A stretch of DNA of 64,000 nucleotides from contig CAYMOV010000001.1 in the NCBI GenBank assembly GCA_964392085.1, forward strand, positions 79,768 through 143,767, given 5' to 3'. Shown piece by piece: positions 25,975 through 33,925 of the stretch (positions are counted from its first letter, which is position 1; each line of letters opens with the position of its first letter). A program made the position numbers and the translations under genes. Under the pieces are notes generated by a model, which searched no databases, was not told the origin of the DNA, and was given only the letters and a program-made list of their open reading frames with translations. The DNA comes from CAYMOV01 sp964392085. GTDB taxonomy: Bacteria; Oederibacteriota; Muellerivitia; Muellerivitales; Muellerivitaceae.

Positions 25975-27453
25975 TCAGCTTTGGCCGTCGGTATCATAGA
26001 TCTTGATCTTCAGGGCCTTGCGCTGTTCCTTCATGAAGGCCTTCATCCACTCGTCCTGCTTCTCATCCATCAGGAGGGCTTGGACGGTGGACTGCATCTT
26101 CGCGAGCTGTTCCTTGGTGGGGGGGTTCTCCCGGTCCTGGCTGACCTCAAAGACGACCTGTTGGTTCTTTCCCAGGCTGAGGGGACCGCGCCATTCGCCC
26201 ACATGGAGCACCGAGAGGGACTCGGCCGCCGGTTTGGAGTCCTTCCATTCGGCGAGGCCCTTCGTCCGGTTGAACCAACCGGTCTCATGGAGGTCCAACT
26301 TCAGGTCCCCGGCGGCCTTCGCCAGCGGATCCCCGGACTCCAGGCGGTTCGACAGCCGGCTTAAGAGGGTTTGGATCCGCTTCTGGGCCTCTTCCTGCCG
26401 CCAGGCCTTCTCCACCTCAAGCCGGACCGAAGCCAGGCTGGACCGCTTGGCCTTCTCGTAATCCTCCAGCTGGATGAGGTGGTACCCGAATTGGGTCTTC
26501 ACGGGCTGGGACAACTCGCCCTTGGCGAGCTTGAAGGCCGCGTCCTCGAACGCCGGGACGGTCATCCCTCGGGTGATCCACCCGAGATCGCCGCCCTTCT
26601 TGCCCGACCCGGTGTCCTGGGAGAATTTCTTCGCGAGGTCCGCGAAGTTCGCTTTCTTGTCCAGGATTTGCTTCCGGTAACCCACGAGGGTCTTCTGGGT
26701 GGACTCGATTTCCTCGGGGGTGGACTTGTCACCGGCGGTCAGGAGGATATGCCGGAGTTTGGCCCGTTCGGGCTTGTCCCATCGGCTCCGGTGGTCCTCG
26801 AAATACCGGTTGAGGTCCGCGTCGGTCGGCTTCAGGGTCTGTCCCGATTTCACGGCGTCGAAGGAGACGTATTGGGCCTTCAGGTCCCGGCTGATGCGGT
26901 CCGCGAACCGCGCGACCTCCGGCGGCGTGTACAGCACGCTGTCCTGGAGCACGGCCCGGATCTTCTGGGCCAGGATGCTTTGGCGGAGGCTTTCCTCGAA
27001 CTCCTCGGGGCGGAGGTTCGCGCCCTCCAAGGCCTGGAGGTAGCGGTCCTTGTTGAACCGGCGGTTTTCGTCCTGGAACGCCGGCTCGCGTTGGAGGGCC
27101 GCCTGGAGTTCCTCGTCCGGCACGTTCAATTTCATGGCGCGGCCGGTCTCACGGAGGATCGCCTGGTCCACCAGGCCGTCGATCACCCGCTTGCGGATGA
27201 GCTTGTTGTCGGCGGATTGGGAATCGTCCCCGTTGGCCGACATCTGTTCGTTATAGGGCTGCAGGGCCTGGTTCAATTCGGTGTAGGTCACCTTGGACTC
27301 ACCGACCTCCGCCACCATGTTCGGGTCCTTCCGGGTTTCCCCCAGGGTGTTTTTCATGCCCCAAGCCACAAAGATCGTGGCGACGAAGGCCACGATCAGG
27401 GACCAAAGGATGATCTGGATGAACCGCTTTTCGCGCATGCTGGCCATCACCAT
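25975..27453 (-). CDS. PpiD/SurA-like membrane-anchored peptidyl-prolyl isomerase
   Basis: The 492-residue protein has a cytoplasmic M-R-E-K-R start, one membrane helix (about residues 12-32), a SurA N-like helical region (about 45-200), and one parvulin domain (about 232-335: L-R-H-I-L, S-x-D-T-G-S-G-K-K-G-G-D-L-G-W-I, F-G-Y-H-L-I-Q-L). Such proteins assist folding of secreted or outer-membrane proteins on the outer face of the inner membrane. A GGAGG site lies seven bases before the ATG at 27453. It is divergent from a zinc-ribbon gene. Confidence 0.9.
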   Translation of the reverse strand: MVMASMREKRFIQIILWSLIVAFVATIFVAWGMKNTLGETRKDPNMVAEVGESKVTYTELNQALQPYNEQMSANGDDSQSADNKLIRKRVIDGLVDQAILRETGRAMKLNVPDEELQAALQREPAFQDENRRFNKDRYLQALEGANLRPEEFEESLRQSILAQKIRAVLQDSVLYTPPEVARFADRISRDLKAQYVSFDAVKSGQTLKPTDADLNRYFEDHRSRWDKPERAKLRHILLTAGDKSTPEEIESTQKTLVGYRKQILDKKANFADLAKKFSQDTGSGKKGGDLGWITRGMTVPAFEDAAFKLAKGELSQPVKTQFGYHLIQLEDYEKAKRSSLASVRLEVEKAWRQEEAQKRIQTLLSRLSNRLESGDPLAKAAGDLKLDLHETGWFNRTKGLAEWKDSKPAAESLSVLHVGEWRGPLSLGKNQQVVFEVSQDRENPPTKEQLAKMQSTVQALLMDEKQDEWMKAFMKEQRKALKIKIYDTDGQS

Positions 27454-27594
27454 GGAAAGGCCTCCGGGGGATATCCCATACCGCCTTGGGGCGGGTCGAT
27501 AGAAAACGGCGCATTATAGCCAGCTGGGACGCCCCCCACAACCTTCGCCGGGCCTTCCGGGGCCCGAAAACCCCGGAAACGCCCAGGCGGCTTG

Positions 27595-27603
27595 TGGTAT
27601 AGT
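27595..27603 (+). promoter_or_regulatory. Extended -10 promoter for the zinc-ribbon gene
   Basis: TGGTATAGT fits the extended -10 pattern TGnTATAAT with one mismatch. No good -35 is seen upstream, as is common for extended -10 promoters. The predicted start would leave a leader of about 100 bases. Confidence 0.6.
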
Positions 27604-27711
27604 CACCGCGGCTTTCCCCCCGGAAGAGGTTGCGGAGTCCCCGGGAACAGGGTCACTCCACCGGTGTCCCATACGACACCAACGATTTTCAACGAGCGGA
27701 GCGGTTATTCC

Positions 27712-28170
27712 ATGAAATGCGGGCGTTGCGGCTTCATCGCCGACGACAAGAACAAGTACTGCCCCGAGTGCGGCTGCGACCTCCACATGGACCAGAACGC
27801 GGCCCGTCTCTACGGACAGGAAGTGGACGTCCTCTTCTTTTTTGACCCCGAATCCCTGGATAAGATCACGGGCATCATCAACCCGACCCTCGACCAGTTC
27901 CAGAAGCACAAGTCCCGGGGAGTCGTCCAGAAGGTGATGATCGGCTCGGCCATGACCGGGACCGACGACAACACCAGCGCGGTCCTGGCCTTCATCCGCA
28001 AATCCCTGGATTTCCTCCAGGAGCCTTTCGACGAGGACCGGTACCGTCACTTAAGCCTTCCGGATTTAAAACGTGAATATTTGCGGCTTTTCGAGCGGGT
28101 CCTGAAGGTCAAGGCCCAACGGCAAGAAATCATGAAGCCCAACCAGCCTCCTCCGCCCCCTAAAAAGTAA
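27712..28170 (+). CDS. Hypothetical protein with N-terminal zinc ribbon
   Basis: The 152-residue protein starts M-K-C-G-R-C-G-F-I-A and has CxxC pairs at 3-6 and 19-22 (CPEC), a small zinc ribbon, then a helical region and a C-terminal proline-lysine tail. I do not recognise the C-terminal part. The frame opens at GTG 27592 but the extra segment is not protein-like, and the GC-rich promoter overlaps it. A terminator at 28259 follows. Confidence 0.65.
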   Translation: MKCGRCGFIADDKNKYCPECGCDLHMDQNAARLYGQEVDVLFFFDPESLDKITGIINPTLDQFQKHKSRGVVQKVMIGSAMTGTDDNTSAVLAFIRKSLDFLQEPFDEDRYRHLSLPDLKREYLRLFERVLKVKAQRQEIMKPNQPPPPPKK

Positions 28171-28258
28171 GTGGAAAGCCCGGCCGGACGGTAAGCCCCG
28201 CCCTGGATGGGGGTCCGGGCCTGTGTTACACTGCGTTTCTTCGCTTTTGAAGGTTCGA

Positions 28259-28286
28259 CCCCGGCGGAAACCGGGGTTTTCTTTTT
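28259..28286 (+). terminator. Intrinsic terminator between the zinc-ribbon gene and mreB
   Basis: CCCCGG (28259-28264) and CCGGGG (28271-28276) pair around CGGAAA and run into TTTTCTTTTT. It is 33 bases before mreB, so any promoter upstream of it would be attenuated; an extended -10-like TGTTACACT lies at about 28223-28231. Confidence 0.8.
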
Positions 28287-28319
28287 AACCCACGGCAGAA
28301 TCAACCAGGAGAATACGAC

Positions 28320-29360
28320 GTGCTGAACTTCCTGTTGGGCCTCTTCTCAAGCGACGTGGCCATTGATTTGGGCACCGCGACCACCTTGGTGTACGTCAAG
28401 GGACGGGGCATCGTCCTCCAGGAGCCCTCGCTCGTGGTGGTCCACCGGGCCACCAACGAGATCATGGCCGTCGGCAACGACGCGAAACTCATGCTGGGCC
28501 GGACCCCGGGTTCCATCTCGGCGATCCGCCCCATGAAGGACGGGGTCATCGCCGACTTCGAGATCACCGAACGCATGCTCCGGCATTTCATCGCCAAGGT
28601 CCATAACCGCCGGTCCCTGGTGCGGCCCCGCATCGTGGTGGCCATCCCCTCGGGCTGCACCGAGGTGGAGAAGCGCGCGGTCCAGGATTCCGCGGAACAG
28701 GCCGGCGCCCGGGAGGTCCACCTGGTGGACGAGCCCATGGCGGCCGCCATCGGGGCCGGGATGCCGATCGGCGAGCCCCAGGGCAACATGATCGTCGACA
28801 TCGGCGGCGGGACCACGGAGGTGGCCGTCATCTCCCTCACGGACATCGTGTACGGCAAGTCCATCCGCGTGGCCGGTGATGAGCTGGACGAGGCCATCGT
28901 CAACTACGTCAAGCGCACCTACAACGTCCTCGTGGGCGAGCGCACGGCCGAGGACATCAAGATCCAGATCGGGAGCGCCTTTCCACTCGAGGAGGAGATG
29001 CGCATGAAGGTCAAGGGGCGCGACCTGGTGACCGGGCTCCCCAAGACCATCGAACTGACCAGCGAGGAGATCCGCGGCGCCCTCGAGGAGCCCCTGGTGC
29101 AGATCATCGACACCATCAAGATGACCCTGGAACGCACCCCTCCCGAGTTGGCGGCCGACATCGTGGACCGCGGCATCGTCCTGGCGGGCGGCAGTTCGCT
29201 CCTCAAGGGCCTCGACCAACGGCTCCGCGACGAGACCGGCGTGCCCGTGAACGTCGCGGACGACCCGACGACCTGCGTGGCGCTCGGTTCCGGAAAGCTC
29301 CTGGACGAGTCGATGGATCTCCTGCGCCGCATTTCGGTGATGCAGAAGGAATACACCTAG
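28320..29360 (+). CDS. mreB: Rod shape-determining protein MreB
   Basis: MreB is the actin homologue that guides side-wall peptidoglycan synthesis. The 346-residue product has the phosphate-1 loop D-L-G-T-A-T-T-L-V-Y, the phosphate-2 loop D-I-G-G-G-T-T-E-V and the adenosine motif L-A-G-G-S-S-L-L-K-G. Start is a GTG with AGGAG ten bases upstream. It heads mreB-mreC-mreD-mrdA-mrdB, all co-oriented with 4-base overlaps further down. Confidence 0.97.
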   Translation: MLNFLLGLFSSDVAIDLGTATTLVYVKGRGIVLQEPSLVVVHRATNEIMAVGNDAKLMLGRTPGSISAIRPMKDGVIADFEITERMLRHFIAKVHNRRSLVRPRIVVAIPSGCTEVEKRAVQDSAEQAGAREVHLVDEPMAAAIGAGMPIGEPQGNMIVDIGGGTTEVAVISLTDIVYGKSIRVAGDELDEAIVNYVKRTYNVLVGERTAEDIKIQIGSAFPLEEEMRMKVKGRDLVTGLPKTIELTSEEIRGALEEPLVQIIDTIKMTLERTPPELAADIVDRGIVLAGGSSLLKGLDQRLRDETGVPVNVADDPTTCVALGSGKLLDESMDLLRRISVMQKEYT

Positions 29361-29421
29361 CCCGTTCCGGGGCATCATCCCTGGGGGATCCAACCATCCG
29401 ACCCGCGAGACCGCCTGACCC

Positions 29422-30255
29422 ATGTTGACCTTCCTATGGCGCCAACGGCGCCGCCTCCTCATGCTGCTGCTCCTCCTCCTGGTCGGTTCGGCCCTGATGC
29501 TCCGTCTTTCACGTCGCCGGGTCCCCGGCACTTCGACCGCGGAACGCGGGGCCCAGGCCCTCTGGATCCCGGCCGGGAACCTGATCCACGAGCTTCTCGG
29601 CCTCCCCGAGGACCTCGTCCGGAACCTCAATGAGATCAGCCGGGCCCGGCAGGAAAACGAAAGGCTACTCACGGAGGTCTCGGACCTCCGCAGGGAACTT
29701 TCCGCCCAACGGCTGGTGGAGGCCGACAACCTACGGCTGAGGGAACTCCTCAAGCTTAAGATTCCCCGCCAAAGTTCCGCCCGGCTCGGGGAGGTCGTGT
29801 CCCACGACCCCTCCACCTGGTACGCCACCTTCCTCGTCAACCTGGGCAAGGACGACGGGATCGAGACGGGTTCGCCCGTGGTCACGCCCCAGGGCGTGGT
29901 GGGGCGGGTGATTGAGGTTTTTCCCGGCCGCTCGCGCGTCCTCCTGGAGGAGGAACCCTCCTCCAGCGTGGCCGTGGTGGACGTCCGAAGCCGCGTCCGC
30001 GGGATCGCCGTGGGGACGGGGAAACACCGCCTGAAGCTCCGCTACGTGGCCGCCGCTTCCGACGTGGAGAGCGGCGATTTGCTGGTCACCTCGGGGATGG
30101 GCGGGGTTTTCCCAAGGGGCCTTCCCGTCGGCACCGTGGTGAAAAAAGGGCTCTCCGAGAACGGCCTCAACCTCGATGTGGACGTGGCCCCCGCCGTCGA
30201 TTCCGGCTCGTCGGATTTCGTCTACATCCTTCAGCCCCAGGAAGGCCTCCATTGA
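29422..30255 (+). CDS. mreC: Rod shape-determining protein MreC
   Basis: The 277-residue protein has one N-terminal membrane helix (about 13-30), a coiled coil (about 68-105) and a beta-rich domain with D-G-I-E-T-G-S-P-V-V, the S-R-V-L-L segment and D-L-L-V-T-S-G-M-G-G-V-F-P-x-G-L-P-V-G-T-V, typical of MreC. It links MreB to the periplasmic synthases. The stop overlaps mreD. Confidence 0.94.
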   Translation: MLTFLWRQRRRLLMLLLLLLVGSALMLRLSRRRVPGTSTAERGAQALWIPAGNLIHELLGLPEDLVRNLNEISRARQENERLLTEVSDLRRELSAQRLVEADNLRLRELLKLKIPRQSSARLGEVVSHDPSTWYATFLVNLGKDDGIETGSPVVTPQGVVGRVIEVFPGRSRVLLEEEPSSSVAVVDVRSRVRGIAVGTGKHRLKLRYVAAASDVESGDLLVTSGMGGVFPRGLPVGTVVKKGLSENGLNLDVDVAPAVDSGSSDFVYILQPQEGLH

Positions 30256-30740
30256 GGAACCCGACCCTCCAACTCTGGTTCTGGTTGGCCGTCCTGGTCC
30301 TCTTGCAGACCTCCCCGGGGATCTCCGACCTCGGCATCGACCTCCCCTTGGTGTTCACGGCCCTGGTGGCGGTCCGCTCCCGTTTCCTGGAGGCCCTGGC
30401 CTGGGGCGCCGCCGCGGGTCTGGCCCAGGACCTGCTTTCCCAAAGCGGTCCCGGCCCCCACGTCTCAGCCTGCATGGCGGCCGCCGCGTTGGCCGTCCTG
30501 TCCCAAAAGTTGGTCTTCCGCGAGAGGGTGTCCACCCAAACCGCCCTCGTGGCGGCCTGCATGGTCCTGCACCAGGTCTGGCTCTGGTTCGTCCTCCGCT
30601 GGACCCTCGACGCGCCCTTGACGCCCGTCGCGCTGGACCTCATCCTCCGTTCCACCCTCGCGACCTCGGCCGTGGGGGCGCTGGTCAGCTTTTTCCTGGT
30701 GGCCTTCCGCCGACAACGTCTCGACCCGCCCACGGCCTAA
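30252..30740 (+). CDS. mreD: Rod shape-determining protein MreD
   Basis: A 162-residue hydrophobic protein with about five membrane segments. Sequence conservation is low in this family; the call rests mainly on length, topology, the G-L-A-Q-D-L-L-S segment and the place between mreC and mrdA. TTG start at 30252 overlaps the mreC stop. Confidence 0.85.
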   Translation: MRNPTLQLWFWLAVLVLLQTSPGISDLGIDLPLVFTALVAVRSRFLEALAWGAAAGLAQDLLSQSGPGPHVSACMAAAALAVLSQKLVFRERVSTQTALVAACMVLHQVWLWFVLRWTLDAPLTPVALDLILRSTLATSAVGALVSFFLVAFRRQRLDPPTA

Positions 30741-30743
30741 TCC

Positions 30744-32603
30744 ATGTCCCCCCGCCGCCCCATGCGTTACGTCGGCCCCGTCGAGCCTAAGGTCGAGCGG
30801 ATGCGCTTGTTCGTCTATTTGGCCTTCTCGATCATCGCCTGCCGCCTCTTTTATCTCCAGATCCTGAACTACCCGACCTACCGGGAACTCTCGGACGCCA
30901 ACAGCCTCCGGCTCATCCCGGAGCGGGCGCCCCGGGGCCTCATCACCGACCGGCGGGGGGTCGTGTTGGCCGACAACGTGCCGACCTATTCACTCTTCCT
31001 GGTTCCCGCAGACGTCCAGACGCACGCCCTCACCCTCCAGAAACTCAGCGCCCTCCTGGGGGAGCCGCTTTCGGGGCTGGAGGGAATCGTGGCCACCCGG
31101 AAGTACCGACGCCGGTTCGAGCCGATCCGGCTCCGGACCCACCTGACCGAGGACCTCATCGCCCTGATCGAGGAAAACAAGGTCGACCTGCCCGGCGTCT
31201 ATATCCAGATGGAGCCGGAGCGGCATTATCCCTTCGGCAAGATGGCGTCCCACATCCTCGGCTATATCGGCGAGATCAACGACGAGGAACTTTTCCGCCT
31301 CCGATCCGACGGCTACGACCCGGGGGATTTGATCGGCAAACGGGGGGTCGAGAAAATCTATGACCGTTACCTCCGGGGCGAACCCGGGGGGTTCCAGGTG
31401 GAAGTGAACCCCGCAGGCGTCCAAAGGCGGACCGTGGCCTACCGCGCCCCGGTCCAAGGGAAGATCCTCAGCTTGACCGTCGATTTCGAGCTCCAGAAAT
31501 TGGCGGAGGACCTCATGGGGGACCTGCCGGGCGCCGCCATCGTCTGCAACCCCAAGACGGGTGAAATCCTCGCCATGGCCAGCCAGCCCGGGTACAACCC
31601 CAACGAGTTCGTGGGGGGCATCTCGGTGAAGAACTGGAATAAGTTGTTGGGGGACAAGATGAAGCCCCTCCAGGACCGCGCGCTCCAGGGCCAATACCCG
31701 CCCGGGTCGGTGTTCAAGATCGTCACGACCCTCGCCGGGTTGGAGGACAGTTCCATCGACCCGGAGAGGCCTTACCTCTGCCGGGGCATCTATTGGTACA
31801 AGACCTGGCCTTACCGCTGCTGGAAGACCTTCGGCCACGGCTGGGTGAACCTGAACAACGCCCTGATCGGGTCCTGCGACATCTATTTCTACCAGGCGGG
31901 ACTCCAGATCAAGGTGGACCATCTCTATAAGGCCGCCCGGGCCTTCGGGTTGGGGAGCCGGACCCAGGTCGACCTGGACGCGGAATCCCCCGGACTCGTG
32001 CCCAACGCGAAATGGAAGGAAGCCACCCAACACATGCCCTGGTTCCCGGGCAACACCATCCAGATGTCCATCGGCCAGGGATACCTGCTGACCACACCGC
32101 TCCAGATGCTGGATGTGACTTGCGCGCTGGCCAACCGCGGAAAAATCATCCGTCCCCATGTCCTGTACCAGATTTTGGACGAGCGGACCCACCAGGTCCG
32201 GCAGGAAGTGCGCCCTGAGACCCTCCTCGACACGGGCTTCAAGGCCGGCAATTTGGAACGGGTCCGGAACGCCCTTCAAATGGTGGTGGAGTCGGTCGGC
32301 GGCACCGGAAAGAAGGCGCGGATCGCCGGGCTGGAGATCGCCGGGAAGACGGGCACCAGCGAGAACCCCCACGGGGAGAACCACGCTTGGTTCACGGCCT
32401 ACGCCCCCGCGGATGACCCGACGGTGGCCGTCATCGTCCTGGTGGAGAACGGCGGGGAAGGCGGCATCGTGGCGGCCCCCATCGCAAAGCGCTTGATTGA
32501 GAAGGCCCTGGGCCGCGAAGTCACGCCCTGGGCCAGCCCGACCCCGACGCCCGAGGGATACGAGGACATCCCCACCCCCGACCCGGCGGAGAACACCCCA
32601 TGA
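30744..32603 (+). CDS. mrdA: Penicillin-binding protein 2 (elongasome transpeptidase)
   Basis: The 619-residue class B PBP has a short cytoplasmic start, a membrane helix (about 25-45), a pedestal with R-A-P-R-G-L-I-T-D-R-R-G and the transpeptidase domain with S322-V-F-K325 (SxxK), S377-C-D379 in the SxN/SxD position, and K535-T-G537. It crosslinks side-wall peptidoglycan with RodA, the next gene. A proline-rich tail follows. Stop overlaps mrdB by four bases. Confidence 0.96.
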   Translation: MSPRRPMRYVGPVEPKVERMRLFVYLAFSIIACRLFYLQILNYPTYRELSDANSLRLIPERAPRGLITDRRGVVLADNVPTYSLFLVPADVQTHALTLQKLSALLGEPLSGLEGIVATRKYRRRFEPIRLRTHLTEDLIALIEENKVDLPGVYIQMEPERHYPFGKMASHILGYIGEINDEELFRLRSDGYDPGDLIGKRGVEKIYDRYLRGEPGGFQVEVNPAGVQRRTVAYRAPVQGKILSLTVDFELQKLAEDLMGDLPGAAIVCNPKTGEILAMASQPGYNPNEFVGGISVKNWNKLLGDKMKPLQDRALQGQYPPGSVFKIVTTLAGLEDSSIDPERPYLCRGIYWYKTWPYRCWKTFGHGWVNLNNALIGSCDIYFYQAGLQIKVDHLYKAARAFGLGSRTQVDLDAESPGLVPNAKWKEATQHMPWFPGNTIQMSIGQGYLLTTPLQMLDVTCALANRGKIIRPHVLYQILDERTHQVRQEVRPETLLDTGFKAGNLERVRNALQMVVESVGGTGKKARIAGLEIAGKTGTSENPHGENHAWFTAYAPADDPTVAVIVLVENGGEGGIVAAPIAKRLIEKALGREVTPWASPTPTPEGYEDIPTPDPAENTP

Positions 32604-33712
32604 AGGCCTTCTTCCGAAGTCTCGACTGGCTTTTGGCCGGGCAGTTCTCCTCGTTGGCGATCATCGGGGTCCTCACGGTCTTCTCGGCCACCCACCAGAC
32701 TCCCGACCTCCAGCACATCTGGATCCGCCAATTGGCCTGGCTCGCGGTCTCCCTGTTCGTCATGTACGGCGTCTCCAAGGTCGATTACCACGTCTGGCTG
32801 GAGATCTCCTATTGGATCTACGGCCTGGCGATGATCTTCCTGGTGCTCGTCCTGTTCCTGGGGGAAGCCACCAAGGGGGCCCAGCGTTGGTTCCGGTTCG
32901 GGTTCATCTCCTTCCAGCCCTCCGAACTGGCGAAGTTGGCGGTCATCCTCACCTTGGCCCGTTATATCGGCAGTAAGAGCGTGGAACTGTTCTACCTGAG
33001 GCGGTTTTTCCTCATGCTGGCCCTGATCGGGTTCCCCCTGCTCCTGATCCTGAAACAGCCGGACCTGGGCTCCGCCATTTTGCTGGTGCCCGTCTCGATG
33101 GTTTTGTTCTACGCCGGCGGGGTGCCGTTCCGCTGGCTCACCTGGCTCTTCATCCTGGGCGGGGCCGCCAGCCCCATCATCTGGCAGGTGTTCCTCCACG
33201 ATTACCAACGCCGACGGTTGGAGGTGTTCCTCAACCCCCAGGCCGATCCCCTGGGCGCGGGCTACAACATCATCCAATCCATCATCGCGGTGGGGTCCGG
33301 CGGGGTCTCCGGCAAGGGGTTCCTCGAGGGTTCCCAGACCCAGCTGTCGTTCATCCCGGAGCACCACACGGACTTCATCTTCTCGGTCATCGGGGAGGAA
33401 TGGGGCTTCGTGGGGGCCGTCATCGTGATATTGCTCTACGTCTTCCTGTTCCGCCGCGCCTTCGAGATCGCCCGCAAGGCCCGGGACCGGGAGGGAAGCC
33501 TTTTGGCCCTCGGCATCACGGCGCTTTACGCCGTGCAGTCCGTCGTCAACATCGGCATGGCGATCGGCCTTTTCCCCGTGACGGGCCTGACCTTGCCCTT
33601 CATCAGCTACGGCGGCACCTCGCTGTTGATCAGCTTCATCACGGTGGGGATCCTTTTGAATATCTCCTACGCCAACCGAAGGCCCGTCCTCCTCCGGAGC
33701 GAGGGCAATTGA
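32600..33712 (+). CDS. mrdB: Peptidoglycan glycosyltransferase RodA
   Basis: The 370-residue SEDS protein has about ten membrane segments with the family motifs G-A-Q-R-W-F, Q-P-S-E-L-A-K, K-Q-P-D-L-G-S-A, G-K-G-F-L-E-G-S-Q, the E-H-H-T-D-F-I-F motif and the C-terminal L-P-F-I-S-Y-G-G-T-S. RodA polymerises glycan strands in the elongasome. Overlaps mrdA and closes the mre operon. Confidence 0.96.
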   Translation: MKAFFRSLDWLLAGQFSSLAIIGVLTVFSATHQTPDLQHIWIRQLAWLAVSLFVMYGVSKVDYHVWLEISYWIYGLAMIFLVLVLFLGEATKGAQRWFRFGFISFQPSELAKLAVILTLARYIGSKSVELFYLRRFFLMLALIGFPLLLILKQPDLGSAILLVPVSMVLFYAGGVPFRWLTWLFILGGAASPIIWQVFLHDYQRRRLEVFLNPQADPLGAGYNIIQSIIAVGSGGVSGKGFLEGSQTQLSFIPEHHTDFIFSVIGEEWGFVGAVIVILLYVFLFRRAFEIARKARDREGSLLALGITALYAVQSVVNIGMAIGLFPVTGLTLPFISYGGTSLLISFITVGILLNISYANRRPVLLRSEGN

Positions 33713-33729
33713 ACCTCCGATAGCCCTCA

Positions 33730-33825
33730 GATGTTCGAACCGCGGGGGTCACGGAGTCCCACGCCATCATTTGAGTACTTCAACGGCCTCCCTCAGCGAC
33801 CTCCGTAGTCCCCGTGATTCAAAGG
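33730..33825. repeat. Intergenic inverted repeat (GGTCACGGAGTCC / CTCCGTAGTCCCCGTGA)
   Basis: Imperfect inverted arms near 33745 and 33801-33817, of the accACGGAGG family, lie between mrdB and the radical SAM gene. No gene is visible in this 213-base gap. Confidence 0.65.
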
Positions 33826-33925
33826 TTTTGGCCGGTGACCACTGGCAATTCAGTTGGCTTCCGAATACAATCCAACCGCCTCGACTCACCAAAAACCGGG
33901 TTCCATCCCCGGGAGGGAACAACCG

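Noticed and set aside
33728..33742. tRNA-like GTTCGAAcC word
   Set aside because: The palindromic GTTCGAAC is not set in a cloverleaf; no acceptor stem or anticodon arm can be drawn. I found no tRNA elsewhere either.
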